NCBI RefSeq assembly: GCF_024362805.1
Contig: NZ_CP093299.1
Location: forward strand, 4,124,001 to 4,188,000
DNA: 64,000 nucleotides
DNA from: Salipaludibacillus sp. LMS25
GTDB taxonomy: Bacteria; Bacillota; Bacilli; Bacillales; Salisediminibacteriaceae
Reading direction: 5' to 3'
In this document: positions 1 to 8,275 of the stretch, in pieces
Position numbering within the stretch: the stretch's first letter is position 1
Layout of the letters: each line of letters begins with the position of its first letter
The notes under the pieces: generated by a model
What the model saw: the letters and a program-made list of their open reading frames with translations, nothing else
What the model was told of the DNA's origin: nothing
The model's database searches: none
Position numbers and translations under genes: made by a program

Positions 1-1087
1 AAACAGCGATAAATCCTAACCCAGCCAGCAAAGCTGTCGGAACACCGAGATAACTAGAAAGCGTATTTCCAAGAGTAGCACCAATCGTAAAAAGTGGTGT
101 AACCTCACCACCTTGGAAACCTGCACCAAGAGTCATTGTTGTCAATAACGTTTTCCAGAAGAAGGAAAGCGGAGAAACCTCTCCTTCAAATGACTCGTGA
201 ATTAATGGTAGGCTTAAGCCAATATAATCCCTAGTACCTAATATTAGGACAATAATGACAACAATAGATCCACCAACAAAACTTTTCACCATTGGGTTTT
301 TGAAATATGCAGAAAAAAGTGTTTTAAAACCTTGTGACATTTTACTAAATAAAAGTGCTGTTAAACCGAATATAATAGCGGCTATGATGATTTTTAATAA
401 TAATACTACTGAAAACTCCGGGACGGCTCCAAGACTGTAATGGGCATGTGGAATACCCCATGCGACAGTTACTCTATCACCGATCAAAGCAGCAAAGAAA
501 GAAGGAATTAATGCCTGATAACGAATTATTCCAAACACTAACACTTCCAATGCAAAGATCGTTCCTGCTAAAGGGGTGCCAAAAACCGAACCAAAACCTG
601 CACTAATTCCGCAGACCAAAATGATTTTCCGGTCGATCGCACTTAATTTTAGACGTTTCCATACTGCATCTGCCAAACTACTGCCCATTTGAACTGCTGT
701 ACCTTCACGACCAGCGGAACCTCCAAAAAGATGGGTCATAATGGTGCCAAATAGAACTAGGGGGGCCATCCTTAGTGGAACACCATCCTTACTATTATGA
801 ATCTGCTCTAAAATAAGGTTATTGCCTTTACTAGCAACGCCACCATATTTCATATAAACATAACTGACGATAACACCAGCTATAGGTAAAAAGAATAATA
901 GAATTGGTGTGTTATTTCTCAAGTTTGTTGCCCAATCTAGACTAGCTAAAAATAGTGCAGAAGCCGATCCTGCAAGTAAACCAATAATTCCACTAATAAT
1001 TAGCCATTTTCCTAAAAAGAATAAGGATTGGAGATGAAAGCTATTTCGGATAAAAAGACCAACGTTTTTTTCTTTGAAACTATGCAT
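1..1087 (-). CDS. CLC-type fluoride/proton antiporter (CLC-F), C-terminus off window
   Basis: Membrane antiporter expected to export fluoride in exchange for protons. The first ~362 residues are present; the gene runs off the left edge. The protein is strongly hydrophobic. It has the CLC gating-glutamate motif GREGTAVQMG, a GSVFGTPLAG segment and a late GGEVTPLF segment. The usual chloride-channel GSGIP selectivity motif is replaced by a GKGNN-like stretch (SKGNN), as in the fluoride-specific CLC clade. Start ATG is preceded by AGGAGG. The decisive context is a fluoride riboswitch directly upstream on the same strand, which points to fluoride rather than chloride. Family assignment is from visible motifs; substrate is inferred from motif plus riboswitch. 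Confidence 0.9.
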   Translation of the reverse strand, partial: MHSFKEKNVGLFIRNSFHLQSLFFLGKWLIISGIIGLLAGSASALFLASLDWATNLRNNTPILLFFLPIAGVIVSYVYMKYGGVASKGNNLILEQIHNSKDGVPLRMAPLVLFGTIMTHLFGGSAGREGTAVQMGSSLADAVWKRLKLSAIDRKIILVCGISAGFGSVFGTPLAGTIFALEVLVFGIIRYQALIPSFFAALIGDRVTVAWGIPHAHYSLGAVPEFSVVLLLKIIIAAIIFGLTALLFSKMSQGFKTLFSAYFKNPMVKSFVGGSIVVIIVLILGTRDYIGLSLPLIHESFEGEVSPLSFFWKTLLTTMTLGAGFQGGEVTPLFTIGATLGNTLSSYLGVPTALLAGLGFIAV

Positions 1088-1100
1088 AAAGTCCTCCTTT

Positions 1101-1146
1101 TTTTTAAAAAAAATAGACTCCTGCTAAGGGTTACTTAGCAGGAGTC
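1101..1146 (-). terminator. Riboswitch expression-platform terminator
   Basis: Perfect 13-bp inverted repeat (arms 1116-1128 and 1134-1146) followed on the minus strand by TATTTTTTTT. It lies 14 nt before the CLC-F ribosome binding site, as expected for a regulated attenuator. Confidence 0.9.
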
Positions 1147-1188
1147 ATTATCTCAAAAGTGAGCGGTTAATGGCGGGTCTCCATCGCC
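1107..1188 (-). promoter_or_regulatory. Fluoride (crcB-type) riboswitch with intrinsic terminator
   Basis: On the minus strand the leader begins with GGCGATGG, then a CGCC-closing arm, AACCGCTC, a TGAGATAATGA junction and CTCCTGCTAAG. This is the order and spacing of the fluoride aptamer consensus (GGCGAUGG...CGCC-AU-AACGCU...). The 3' part merges into a 13-bp hairpin (1116-1146) followed by a T-rich tract, so the switch appears to act by transcription termination, with fluoride favouring read-through into the CLC-F gene. Recognition is from the consensus and was not computed with a covariance model. Confidence 0.93.
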
Positions 1189-1759
1189 TATGTATTATTT
1201 TATTTCTTAATTTTATCATAGTACTAGTAATCGTCAACATATCTAATGGCATTCTTAACATAAAGCTAAGCTTCAATCAGTGGGAGTTTTCCTTCATCCC
1301 CCACTGATTGTTCGTTTAACTTACTGCCCCTTAAGAGTGGGATAAAAGGAACAAATTACATAATTGTTCATTCTAAAAGTTAGGGACGGCCAAAATCTCT
1401 AGATTCATTCTTTGAAAAATTAAGCAATGTTGTTGATTATAGCTAGCATGAATACGACCAATGGCGAGTTAGAAGTATTTTATAATGAAGGTGACGAGAT
1501 CAAAGTGAACTTTGGCTCGTTTTCCTCAACGATGTTGAACATGGTTTAGTACAGGTTAAGGCACGAGTACTCGCGTCATACCTTTTGGGAGATGTCATTC
1601 ATATCATTCTGGCATGCTAATAATAAGCTCATTTGTCGTATAATGGCTATATGAAGAACTCCTGCAATCCGTTTTAGTACTATCATTATACTCAAATTGG
1701 GGATGAACGACCTTTTCTTTCCTTGAAAACTTGAGAGTATAGGTTGAGATTTACGAAAT
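1189..1759. other. Gene-free stretch with repeat copy and possible gene remnant
   Basis: 1261-1349 is a minus-orientation copy of the dispersed repeats described below: the hairpin-containing end of family A followed by the start of family B. 1448-1620 holds two overlapping open segments in different frames that read like a decayed protein. I see nothing else here. Confidence 0.6.
1448..1620 (+). pseudogene. Possible decayed gene fragment
   Basis: An ATG-initiated segment (1448-1549) reads ELEVFYNEGDEIKVNFG. From about 1516 a second frame reads DVEHGLVQVKARVLAS then YLLGDVIHIIL up to a stop at 1620. Joining the two would need one frame change. The second part faintly resembles the TOBE-like tail of ABC transporter ATPases, but that is only an impression. 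No ribosome binding site is visible. It could be chance. Confidence 0.25.
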
Positions 1760-2431
1760 TCACTCGAGTTTTAAATAATTTAAATGATCATCTTCTTGTA
1801 ATTGTTCAATACCTCTTATAATGGCTTTTACTGATAAAGGGTCGTGACAATCATAATGATCGATGTCAAGATGAAGAATGGGTGCTTCTTTAAATTCAGA
1901 AATCCACTGGCTGTATCTGGTATATAAGTTCTCCCAAAAAGAGACAGCTGTATTAATTTCCATATGACGTCCACGCTTGTGAATTCGTTTCATAATACTA
2001 TCGAAACTCCCATCGATATAAATAAGGACATCCGGCTTTGGGAAATAGGGAGACATGACCATAGCTTCAAATAGAGAGCGGTACGTGTCATAATCCCTTT
2101 GCGACATATTTCCTTGATCATACTGCAGTTTTGCAAAAATACCTACATCCTCATAAATACTCCTATCTTGAACATATCCTAGACCATCTTCATGCATTTT
2201 TTTCTGCTGTTTGTACCTTTCTGCAAGAAAATACATCTGCAAATGAAACGACCATTTTTTAAAATCATTGTAGTAATCTTCAAGATAAGGGTTACCCTCT
2301 ACTTTTTCAAACGCTGCTTTAAAGCCTAAAGCTTCTGCCAACACATTTGTTAGCGTTGATTTTCCAACACCTACAGTACCGGCTAATGTGATGAGAGATC
2401 CAGACGGAAGGCTGTGAATTAATTTTGTCAT
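1760..2431 (-). CDS. dck: Deoxyadenosine/deoxycytidine kinase
   Basis: Phosphorylates deoxyadenosine and deoxycytidine to their monophosphates in the cytoplasmic deoxynucleoside salvage pathway. The 223-residue protein has a P-loop GTVGVGKST at residues 18-26, a DRS motif at 89-91 and the KRIHKRGR lid-like basic segment, matching Bacillus Dck along its whole length. The ATG at 2431 is chosen because GGAG sits about 7 nt before it; an in-frame ATG 18 nt upstream has no site. It follows dgk with a 23-nt gap, so the two are one transcription unit, as in Bacillus subtilis. Confidence 0.95.
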   Translation of the reverse strand: MTKLIHSLPSGSLITLAGTVGVGKSTLTNVLAEALGFKAAFEKVEGNPYLEDYYNDFKKWSFHLQMYFLAERYKQQKKMHEDGLGYVQDRSIYEDVGIFAKLQYDQGNMSQRDYDTYRSLFEAMVMSPYFPKPDVLIYIDGSFDSIMKRIHKRGRHMEINTAVSFWENLYTRYSQWISEFKEAPILHLDIDHYDCHDPLSVKAIIRGIEQLQEDDHLNYLKLE

Positions 2432-2454
2432 GTGTCGCACTCCATTCAATCTAT

Positions 2455-3105
2455 TTAAAATAACGCTCTTTTTTGTTTTACCGCTATGTCAACTTGGCTA
2501 AGAATACGTAAAAAATCATCAGGGCGTTCCACAAAATCCATGCTATCTCCATCTATTGAGATGACCGGTATATCAGGGTATACACGGATATGATCTTTCA
2601 TAAATTGTTCATAATCTGCAGATAATTGTAGTAAATAACTAGGTTCTATTGACTGCTCCATTTTTCTACCACGATGCTTAATTCTATCCATTAACGTAGA
2701 CAGACTGGCATTTAAATATATGATAATATTTGGTTTAGGGAGGTCATCGGTTAAAATAGTGTAAATACGATCATATTTAGCAAAGTGATGAGAATTTAAC
2801 GTTTGTTTTGCGAATAAATGGTTTTTAAAAATGTGATAATCACTAACAACGGGGTGACCTTTAGCTAAAAAATGTTCATATGTATCTTCTAATTGCTTAA
2901 ATCGGTTGCAAAGAAAAAACATTTCTGTTTGAAAGCTCCATTCCTCATTGTCTTCATAAAATTTTGAGAGAAAAGGGTTTTCATCAACAATTTCTTTTAA
3001 CATATAATAATTATAATGATTAGCTAACTTCGTGGCTAATGATGTTTTTCCAACACCGATCGGACCTTCAATGGCGATGAATGGAGCATCAAACTGCTGG
3101 CTCAA
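2455..3105 (-). CDS. dgk: Deoxyguanosine kinase
   Basis: Phosphorylates deoxyguanosine (and deoxyinosine) in purine deoxynucleoside salvage. The 216-residue protein belongs to the dNK family: P-loop GPIGVGKTS at residues 14-22, the NPFLSKFY substrate segment, and the KHRGRKME lid region. It is a paralogue of the downstream dck and matches Bacillus Dgk in length. The start is TTG, with AGGAGGGAGC upstream. First gene of the dgk-dck unit, divergent from the degV-family gene. Confidence 0.95.
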   Translation of the reverse strand: MSQQFDAPFIAIEGPIGVGKTSLATKLANHYNYYMLKEIVDENPFLSKFYEDNEEWSFQTEMFFLCNRFKQLEDTYEHFLAKGHPVVSDYHIFKNHLFAKQTLNSHHFAKYDRIYTILTDDLPKPNIIIYLNASLSTLMDRIKHRGRKMEQSIEPSYLLQLSADYEQFMKDHIRVYPDIPVISIDGDSMDFVERPDDFLRILSQVDIAVKQKRALF

Positions 3106-3203
3106 TACTAGCTCCCTCCTAATAACACGTTAATTAATTAAAAAACAAGCACTATCTATTCTACCATAAAAATTATTAGGTATTAATAAAGATACACGGA
3201 AGA

Positions 3204-3256
3204 TTTTATCACAGATAATCGTCAGAAAACTCCCATTGATTGGAGGTTCGTTTTAT
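3204..3256 (+). repeat. Dispersed repeat family A, short copy
   Basis: A ~53-bp copy with left end TTATCACAGATAATCGTC, a core AAAACTCCCATTGATTG and right end GGTTCGTTTTAT. It lies between the divergent dgk and degV-family genes. See copies at 54477-54633 and 42273-42430 for the full-length form. Confidence 0.8.
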
Positions 3257-3394
3257 GTGGTGAGATACTGAAGAATAAAGGTTTGTTCATATGTTTGCTA
3301 CATTTCTTTCTTAATCTTTCATGACTATACTTAACAACGAGAACGAACTATAGTATGATTAATTCAGTATTTTGTAGTCAAAAGGGGTGCTCAC

Positions 3395-4246
3395 GTGAGT
3401 AAAAAGGTGAAAATTGTAACAGATTCAACATTAGATATATCTAAAGAAGCCATTGAAGAATTAGGAATAACGATTGTCCCTCTTTCTGTAACAGTAGATG
3501 GAAAGTCCTATCTTGATGGTGTTGATATTACGTCTGGTGAATTTGTTAATATGTTAGTGAATTCTAAAGATATTCCCCAAAGTTCACAGCCTTCTGCCGG
3601 CTCTTTTTTAGAAGTCTATGATGAGCTTGGTAAAGATGGCGCGTCAATCCTTTCAATTCATATGACCAGTGGAATGAGTGGTACAGTTGCTTCAGCTCGT
3701 ACAGCAGCTGACATGACCGAGGCTGATGTCACGGTAGTGGACTCTCAATTTATCTCAATAGCATTAAGCTTTCAAGTTAAAGAAGCAGCACGTCTTGCAA
3801 ACGAAGGAAAAAGTATTGAAGACATCATTGAGAGATTAAATAATGTGAGAAATAACAGTTCATTATATATTATGGTAGACACTCTTGAGTATTTGCTAAA
3901 AGGTGGCCGTATAGGGCGAGGGCGTGCTCTCGTAGGCTCGTTGTTAAAAATAAAGCCTATCGCTTCGTTAGAAGATGGTGTTTATACACCTGTTACTAAA
4001 GTTAGAACACATTTACAAATGATAAAATTTATGAAGAAAAAGTTTCAAGAAGAAGCAGCAGGAAAAATTGTGAAGGGGATCGGTATTGCCCAAGTAGAAG
4101 CACAAGATCTTGCTAGACAAGTAAAAGAGGCGATTAAAGAAGTGTCTGGATTTGAGGATATTTCTATCGTTGAAACAACGCCTATTGTGAGTACACATAC
4201 AGGGCCAGGCGCTTTAGCTTTAATGTACTATTTTGAGGAACAGTAA
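3395..4246 (+). CDS. DegV family protein (fatty-acid-binding, FakB-like)
   Basis: Cytoplasmic DegV-fold protein that binds a single fatty acid; in Firmicutes the FakB members present it to the FakA kinase for phospholipid synthesis. The 283-residue length is typical. Visible landmarks are the N-terminal VTDSTLDIS motif, SQPSAGSF, the SIHMTSGMSGT ligand-binding segment, and the KGGRIGRG motif in the second domain. Start GTG with AAAGGGGTG upstream. Monocistronic: a strong terminator follows 24 nt after the stop. Which of several Bacillus DegV paralogues this is cannot be told. Confidence 0.92.
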   Translation: MSKKVKIVTDSTLDISKEAIEELGITIVPLSVTVDGKSYLDGVDITSGEFVNMLVNSKDIPQSSQPSAGSFLEVYDELGKDGASILSIHMTSGMSGTVASARTAADMTEADVTVVDSQFISIALSFQVKEAARLANEGKSIEDIIERLNNVRNNSSLYIMVDTLEYLLKGGRIGRGRALVGSLLKIKPIASLEDGVYTPVTKVRTHLQMIKFMKKKFQEEAAGKIVKGIGIAQVEAQDLARQVKEAIKEVSGFEDISIVETTPIVSTHTGPGALALMYYFEEQ

Positions 4247-4269
4247 CAAAGTATATAAACGTGTTTATA

Positions 4270-4294
4270 AGCTGACATATGTCAGCTTTTTTTG
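4270..4294 (+). terminator. Intrinsic terminator after DegV-family gene
   Basis: Palindromic stem AGCTGACAT/ATGTCAGCT followed by seven T residues. Confidence 0.9.
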
Positions 4295-4550
4295 CATGTA
4301 CAAAGCTACGTTAACTAGTTAGGTTGGTGCATCAAAAGAGATATGCAGGAATTGAATATCTATCTGAACCCATAACTTTTGGCTACCTACATGCCTAGTT
4401 CCGCATCCGGATAGCGGTCAATTATCCTTTTTCTTTTTGAAAGAGTGTCTTTTATATGGCGATCTTCCCTTTCCTTCGATAAACGTCATTAATTGACTAG
4501 AATTATCATTTCGTTACAATAGTCTTATAGATGATAAGGAGGATGGTACG

Positions 4551-5405
4551 TTGGATAACACAGGATTAGTTTTAGAAGGAGGAGGGATGAGAGGCGTATT
4601 CACAGGCGGTATTCTTGAATGTTTTATGGAAAATGATATCCACTTCCCGTATATTGTGGGTGTTTCTGCTGGTGCATGTAATGCTGCTTCATATGTGTCG
4701 CGTCAACCAGGAAGAAATAGAGCAATTACTGTAGAAAGTGCCAATCGTCCTGATTATATTTCTTATAAAAGGCTTCTTCGAGCAGGCGAATTATTTAACA
4801 TGGATCTCATATTCGAACAAATTCCTAATAAAGAAAACCCTTTTGATTACTATCGTTTCTTTCAATCAAATCAAAAGTTTTATGTAGGGGTGACAGATTG
4901 CCGCACGGGAGAAGCTGTGTATTATGAGAAAACAGATATTAAAGATGAACTTAACAAAATTTTGCGCGCTTCGTCATCATTACCACTAGTCGCTCCTGAA
5001 GTCTCATACAAAGGCCGTCAGTTACTTGATGGAGGTATTAGTGATCCTATTCCCGTTAAGCAATCGATTGAAGCAGGAAATGAAAAGCACATTATTATAT
5101 TAACGCAATGCAAGGGTTACGTGAAAAAACCTACCAAACGAGGCATGTGGTATTTTTCGCGTAAATATAAACAGTATCAAGGCTTAGTGAACGTGATCAA
5201 GGACAGGTCAACGGTTTATAACGACACATTAGCAACAGTGAACAAGCTCGAAGAAGAAGGTAAAGCATTTATATTTAGGCCTTTAAACTTGCAGAACGTA
5301 AGTCGAATTGAAAGGCGGCAAGATAGATTAGAAGCGCTGTATAATCATGGATACGAACTGGCAGCTGAGCGCCTTGAAGAATTAAAGCATTTCTTACAAC
5401 CTTAA
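4551..5405 (+). CDS. Patatin-like phospholipase family protein
   Basis: Predicted cytoplasmic serine acyl hydrolase of the patatin/RssA type, acting on phospholipids or lysophospholipids. All catalytic elements are visible: the oxyanion GGGMRG at residues 10-15, the nucleophile serine in GVSAG (S39), and the aspartate of the dyad in DGG (D160). The 284-residue length fits single-domain bacterial members such as Bacillus YqhO. Start TTG, with GGAGG about 10 nt upstream. It stands alone; the downstream region is gene-free for 1.4 kb. No signal peptide is seen. Confidence 0.92.
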   Translation: MDNTGLVLEGGGMRGVFTGGILECFMENDIHFPYIVGVSAGACNAASYVSRQPGRNRAITVESANRPDYISYKRLLRAGELFNMDLIFEQIPNKENPFDYYRFFQSNQKFYVGVTDCRTGEAVYYEKTDIKDELNKILRASSSLPLVAPEVSYKGRQLLDGGISDPIPVKQSIEAGNEKHIIILTQCKGYVKKPTKRGMWYFSRKYKQYQGLVNVIKDRSTVYNDTLATVNKLEEEGKAFIFRPLNLQNVSRIERRQDRLEALYNHGYELAAERLEELKHFLQP

Positions 5406-5752
5406 ACTAAGAAAAGGCTCATGCCCTTCCATACGGAGGTCACATCTTGTGATATTCGCATCCCCATCTATTTTAATGTAATACATGAAAATTATATGTT
5501 GATGACTGTGCGCATGTCATTTCTCCCATTGCACAGCTTTTCAATGACCTAATCTATACATTACAAACATGTCATAAGCACCTTCTAGTACGAGAGATGT
5601 CTCCTAATAAAGGTGATGCTTATTTATGTGAGAATCCTTTCATATGTTCCTGTCAACGTCATGATGAAAGTACGAGCTAATTCACACTTATAGGGGAGGC
5701 ATGAGGGGGGAATTTCCAACTTCTTAAAATTACCTTTTACTATTTCTTTTAG

Positions 5753-5795
5753 TTTATCACAGATAATCGTCCGTAAAACGCTGACTGAATGTCCC
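5753..5795 (+). repeat. Dispersed repeat family A, truncated copy
   Basis: Matches the left end TTATCACAGATAATCGTCCG and TAAAAC of the family, then diverges. Lies in the gene-poor stretch. Confidence 0.7.
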
Positions 5796-5868
5796 CTGTA
5801 ATTGCTCAAATCTCTTTTACTGTTTATCTGTGTTTTTCGTAATCCTATGGCATGATTCATCCCTCATG

Positions 5869-5954
5869 TTTATCCCACTCTTAAGGGGCAGTAAACCCCC
5901 CCTCAAAACTTAAGAAGATCGAAAAGTTTAGGTGGGGGGATAAACTGCCCCTAA
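5869..5954 (+). repeat. Dispersed repeat family B, long hairpin
   Basis: About 86 bp starting TTATCCCACTCTTAAGGGGC and ending in AAACTGCCCCTAA. The two halves pair: GGGGCAGT with AACTGCCCC, a CCCCCC run with GGGGGG, and AAAACTT with AAGTTT around an AAGAAGATCG loop. A close relative is at 26284-26370. Confidence 0.85.
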
Positions 5955-6014
5955 TACCAACTATAGTAAATTAAGATGCATCCAATAGAGTAAATGTCAT
6001 TAGGTGTTTATCAT

Positions 6015-6070
6015 TTTTTTCACAGATAATCGTCCGTAAAATGCCCACTGATTGAGGGTGCGTAAAACAT
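6015..6070 (+). repeat. Dispersed repeat family A, short copy
   Basis: Left end TTCACAGATAATCGTCCG, then GCCCACTGATTGAGGGTGCG and TAAAAC. Sits 60 bp downstream of the family B hairpin in the same orientation. Confidence 0.8.
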
Positions 6071-6772
6071 CACTGCTTTTTAAATACTTGTGGTGAAGAA
6101 TTCCCTGGAAAAGGCTTTCTGCTGAATTTCGGGGATCTTTACTTTTAAAAAAGATCTGAATGAAGAATGTCAGATATGCCAGCCATCAAAATGTTAAATA
6201 TTTATTCCTACCCCTATGCCACAATGAATAACCCAATATAGGTATCCGAAACATGTAATAACCGATCTCATCATATCATTCATAACGAATATATAATTTT
6301 CTAAAAAAATATTTTGCTCATATAAACCCATTTCGTTCCAAATAACATGAAGCTCTTCTTTTATCGTCCTAGGTTTTGGAAGGTTAAATTGGAGATGATA
6401 GCGTGGCTTTTTTAGGATCGTTCTTCAATTAATGCCAACTACTACCCGTATCACCTTCTAGTAGTTGAAAAAGGTGATCCAATTAATTGAATTTGTGCAA
6501 TGAAGACAGAATAATCATTAAACCATTCTTAATTTTCGCTAAATTTATTTTGCGTAAAGACAAAGGCTTTTATAGTAGAAAAGTCAGGTGGTAACCCGTC
6601 CTAATCCATTAATAAAGGACAACGGATGATCAACATACATGACAAACATCATGTGGGCAGTATTTTTCACCAATAAATCTGACAATTAGGTTGTTTTCAT
6701 TTTTTCATAAATTAAGATATACTAAATACTTAGGGAATCGAAGTAGTTTCAGAAAGTGTAGATGATTTAGTC

Positions 6773-7993
6773 ATGGAAAAACGTAATTTAGTCATCATGT
6801 GGATAGCTAATTTTTTTGTCTCCGCTAGTGCCACAATGGTTTTGCCTTTTTTATCAATGTATATTGAAACATTTGGTTCATATTCTCCAACTTATGTGCA
6901 ACGGTGGTCAGGGTTTATCTTCGGGATAACTTTTTTAGTCGCTTTTTTAGTTTCACCGTTCTGGGGGCGTTTCGGCGATAAATTCGGTCGGAAAAAGATA
7001 CTTTTATTTACAGGGTACGGTATAGCTTTTTCGATGTTTTTAATGAGTTTTGTGGAGACTGTAAGTGGCCTTTTTTTTCTGAGGTTGTTCATGGGGATTG
7101 TAACTGGCTTTATTCCTACGTCAATGGCGCTAATTGCCGCACAAACATCCAAAGAAAATGCTGGGAAAGTTCTAGGGACGTTGCAGATGGGAACAGTATC
7201 TGGCGGCCTTTTCGGTCCTTTACTAGGCGGGTTACTCGCTGATTCAGTGGGCTTTACTTATACCTTTCTCATGACAGGAACTATTATTAGTTTTGCCGCA
7301 ACATTAGTATTATTTTGCGTCAAAGAGGTTCAAGTAAATGACGATCAGTCTTTAGGTAGAAAAAGGAGTATGAAAGAAGTCCTTCAGTTTATTTATGCAG
7401 ATAAGGTCCTCATTATGGTAATGATTGCGTCTTTAACCGTTCAAATTGCAAATTTTAGTATTCAACCACAACTGGCTTTGTATGTAGGTCAGCTTCTTCA
7501 GGCAGAAAATATTGCCTTTTTAGCTGGGCTAACTTTTTCCGTTACAGGCCTAGGTAATTTGACTACTACACGATTGTGGGGGGTGCAGGGAGATCGCATT
7601 GGACATGAAAAAATATTACTTGTATGTTTAGTGTTTTCTGGGATTTTCTTTTTGCCGCAAGCGCTTGTGTCGTCCATTTGGCAGTTGATTGGGCTTAGAT
7701 TTTTATTTGGCATGGCTATAGGAGGTATTATTCCATGTGCCACTGCCTATATCAGGCAAGCAATCCCTTTATCTATGCAAGGAGAGGTACTTGGTTATAA
7801 TCAAAGTTTTAGATTTTTGGGTAATGTGTTAGGTCCTGTTTGCGGGGGAGTAGTTGCCGGTTTTGCAGGAATATCATCTGTCTTTTATGTTTCCTCATTT
7901 TTATTTTTTCTGGCAGCTTTAATGCTATATCTCATTTTACGACACGCCAGGCCCAACCGTCAGAAAAAAAGACGTTTACGTATCAATGGATAA
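6773..7993 (+). CDS. MFS drug-efflux transporter (DHA1, MdtG-like)
   Basis: Twelve-helix major facilitator predicted to export drugs or other small amphipathic compounds by proton antiport. The 406-residue protein has the loop 2-3 signature GRFGDKFGRKK at about residues 65-75, and a helix-5 GGLFGPLLGG motif C typical of antiporters. The length and motif set match the DHA1 subfamily (MdtG, Bacillus YkuC/YqjV-like). The start ATG at 6773 has only a weak GAAAGTG-like site upstream. It may be cotranscribed with the 56-codon gene that follows 54 nt later. Substrate unknown. Confidence 0.9.
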   Translation: MEKRNLVIMWIANFFVSASATMVLPFLSMYIETFGSYSPTYVQRWSGFIFGITFLVAFLVSPFWGRFGDKFGRKKILLFTGYGIAFSMFLMSFVETVSGLFFLRLFMGIVTGFIPTSMALIAAQTSKENAGKVLGTLQMGTVSGGLFGPLLGGLLADSVGFTYTFLMTGTIISFAATLVLFCVKEVQVNDDQSLGRKRSMKEVLQFIYADKVLIMVMIASLTVQIANFSIQPQLALYVGQLLQAENIAFLAGLTFSVTGLGNLTTTRLWGVQGDRIGHEKILLVCLVFSGIFFLPQALVSSIWQLIGLRFLFGMAIGGIIPCATAYIRQAIPLSMQGEVLGYNQSFRFLGNVLGPVCGGVVAGFAGISSVFYVSSFLFFLAALMLYLILRHARPNRQKKRRLRING

Positions 7994-8047
7994 GGGAATT
8001 AAATAACATTGAGAAAATAGGCTGGATTGAAAAAAGGAGGGGCCAGT

Positions 8048-8218
8048 ATGGTATTAACAAAGAAAGAAAAAAAGATACTTATAGCCCTTTTGAGAAAAGA
8101 AAAATCAAAATTATTCGGTACACAAAAACATAAAAGAGAAGTCAGTGCATTGTTGGAAAAGATGGAACAGAGCATGCGAAATGAGGATGTAAATATGATG
8201 AGGTCATCTAAACTATGA
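8048..8218 (+). CDS. Small hypothetical protein, 56 residues
   Basis: Not recognised. A strong site AAAGGAGGGG precedes the ATG at 8048, so the in-frame ATG at 8027 is rejected. The product is short, highly charged and lysine-rich at the N-terminus (TKKEKK), with predicted helices and a methionine-rich tail. No membrane segment. It lies 54 nt after the MFS gene and is followed at once by a terminator, so it may be the last gene of that transcript. Confidence 0.75.
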   Translation: MVLTKKEKKILIALLRKEKSKLFGTQKHKREVSALLEKMEQSMRNEDVNMMRSSKL

Positions 8219-8222
8219 TGTT

Positions 8223-8275
8223 AAAAAAGATGCTTGGCGAGTCGGAGAAATAACGCCTTTAAAAGCATCTTTTTT
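8223..8275 (+). terminator. Intrinsic terminator after MFS/small-protein unit
   Basis: Outer stem AAAAAAGATGCT/AGCATCTTTTTT with inner GGCG/CGCC pairing and a T tract. Confidence 0.8.

Larger units (their letters stand above)
5406..6772. other. 1.37-kb gene-poor region rich in repeats
   Basis: Contains family A repeat copies at 5753-5795 (truncated) and 6015-6070, and a family B hairpin repeat at 5869-5954. Open frames here lack convincing ribosome binding sites; one of 78 codons on the minus strand (5624-5860) runs through a repeat and is not credited, and one of 43 codons follows the patatin stop at 5421-5552. I see no recognisable gene. It looks like an old insertion or decay zone. Confidence 0.6.

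Noticed and set aside
5624..5860. 78-codon frame on the minus strand in the repeat-rich gap
   Set aside because: No ribosome binding site and it runs through a family A repeat; protein text is not family-like.
6560..6660. AGGTGGTAACCCGTCC followed by a loose GGAC hairpin, resembling a T-box antiterminator before the MFS gene
   Set aside because: The T-box sequence deviates from AGGGTGGNACCGCG, no stem I with AGTA bulge or other conserved elements was found upstream, and there is no T tract.
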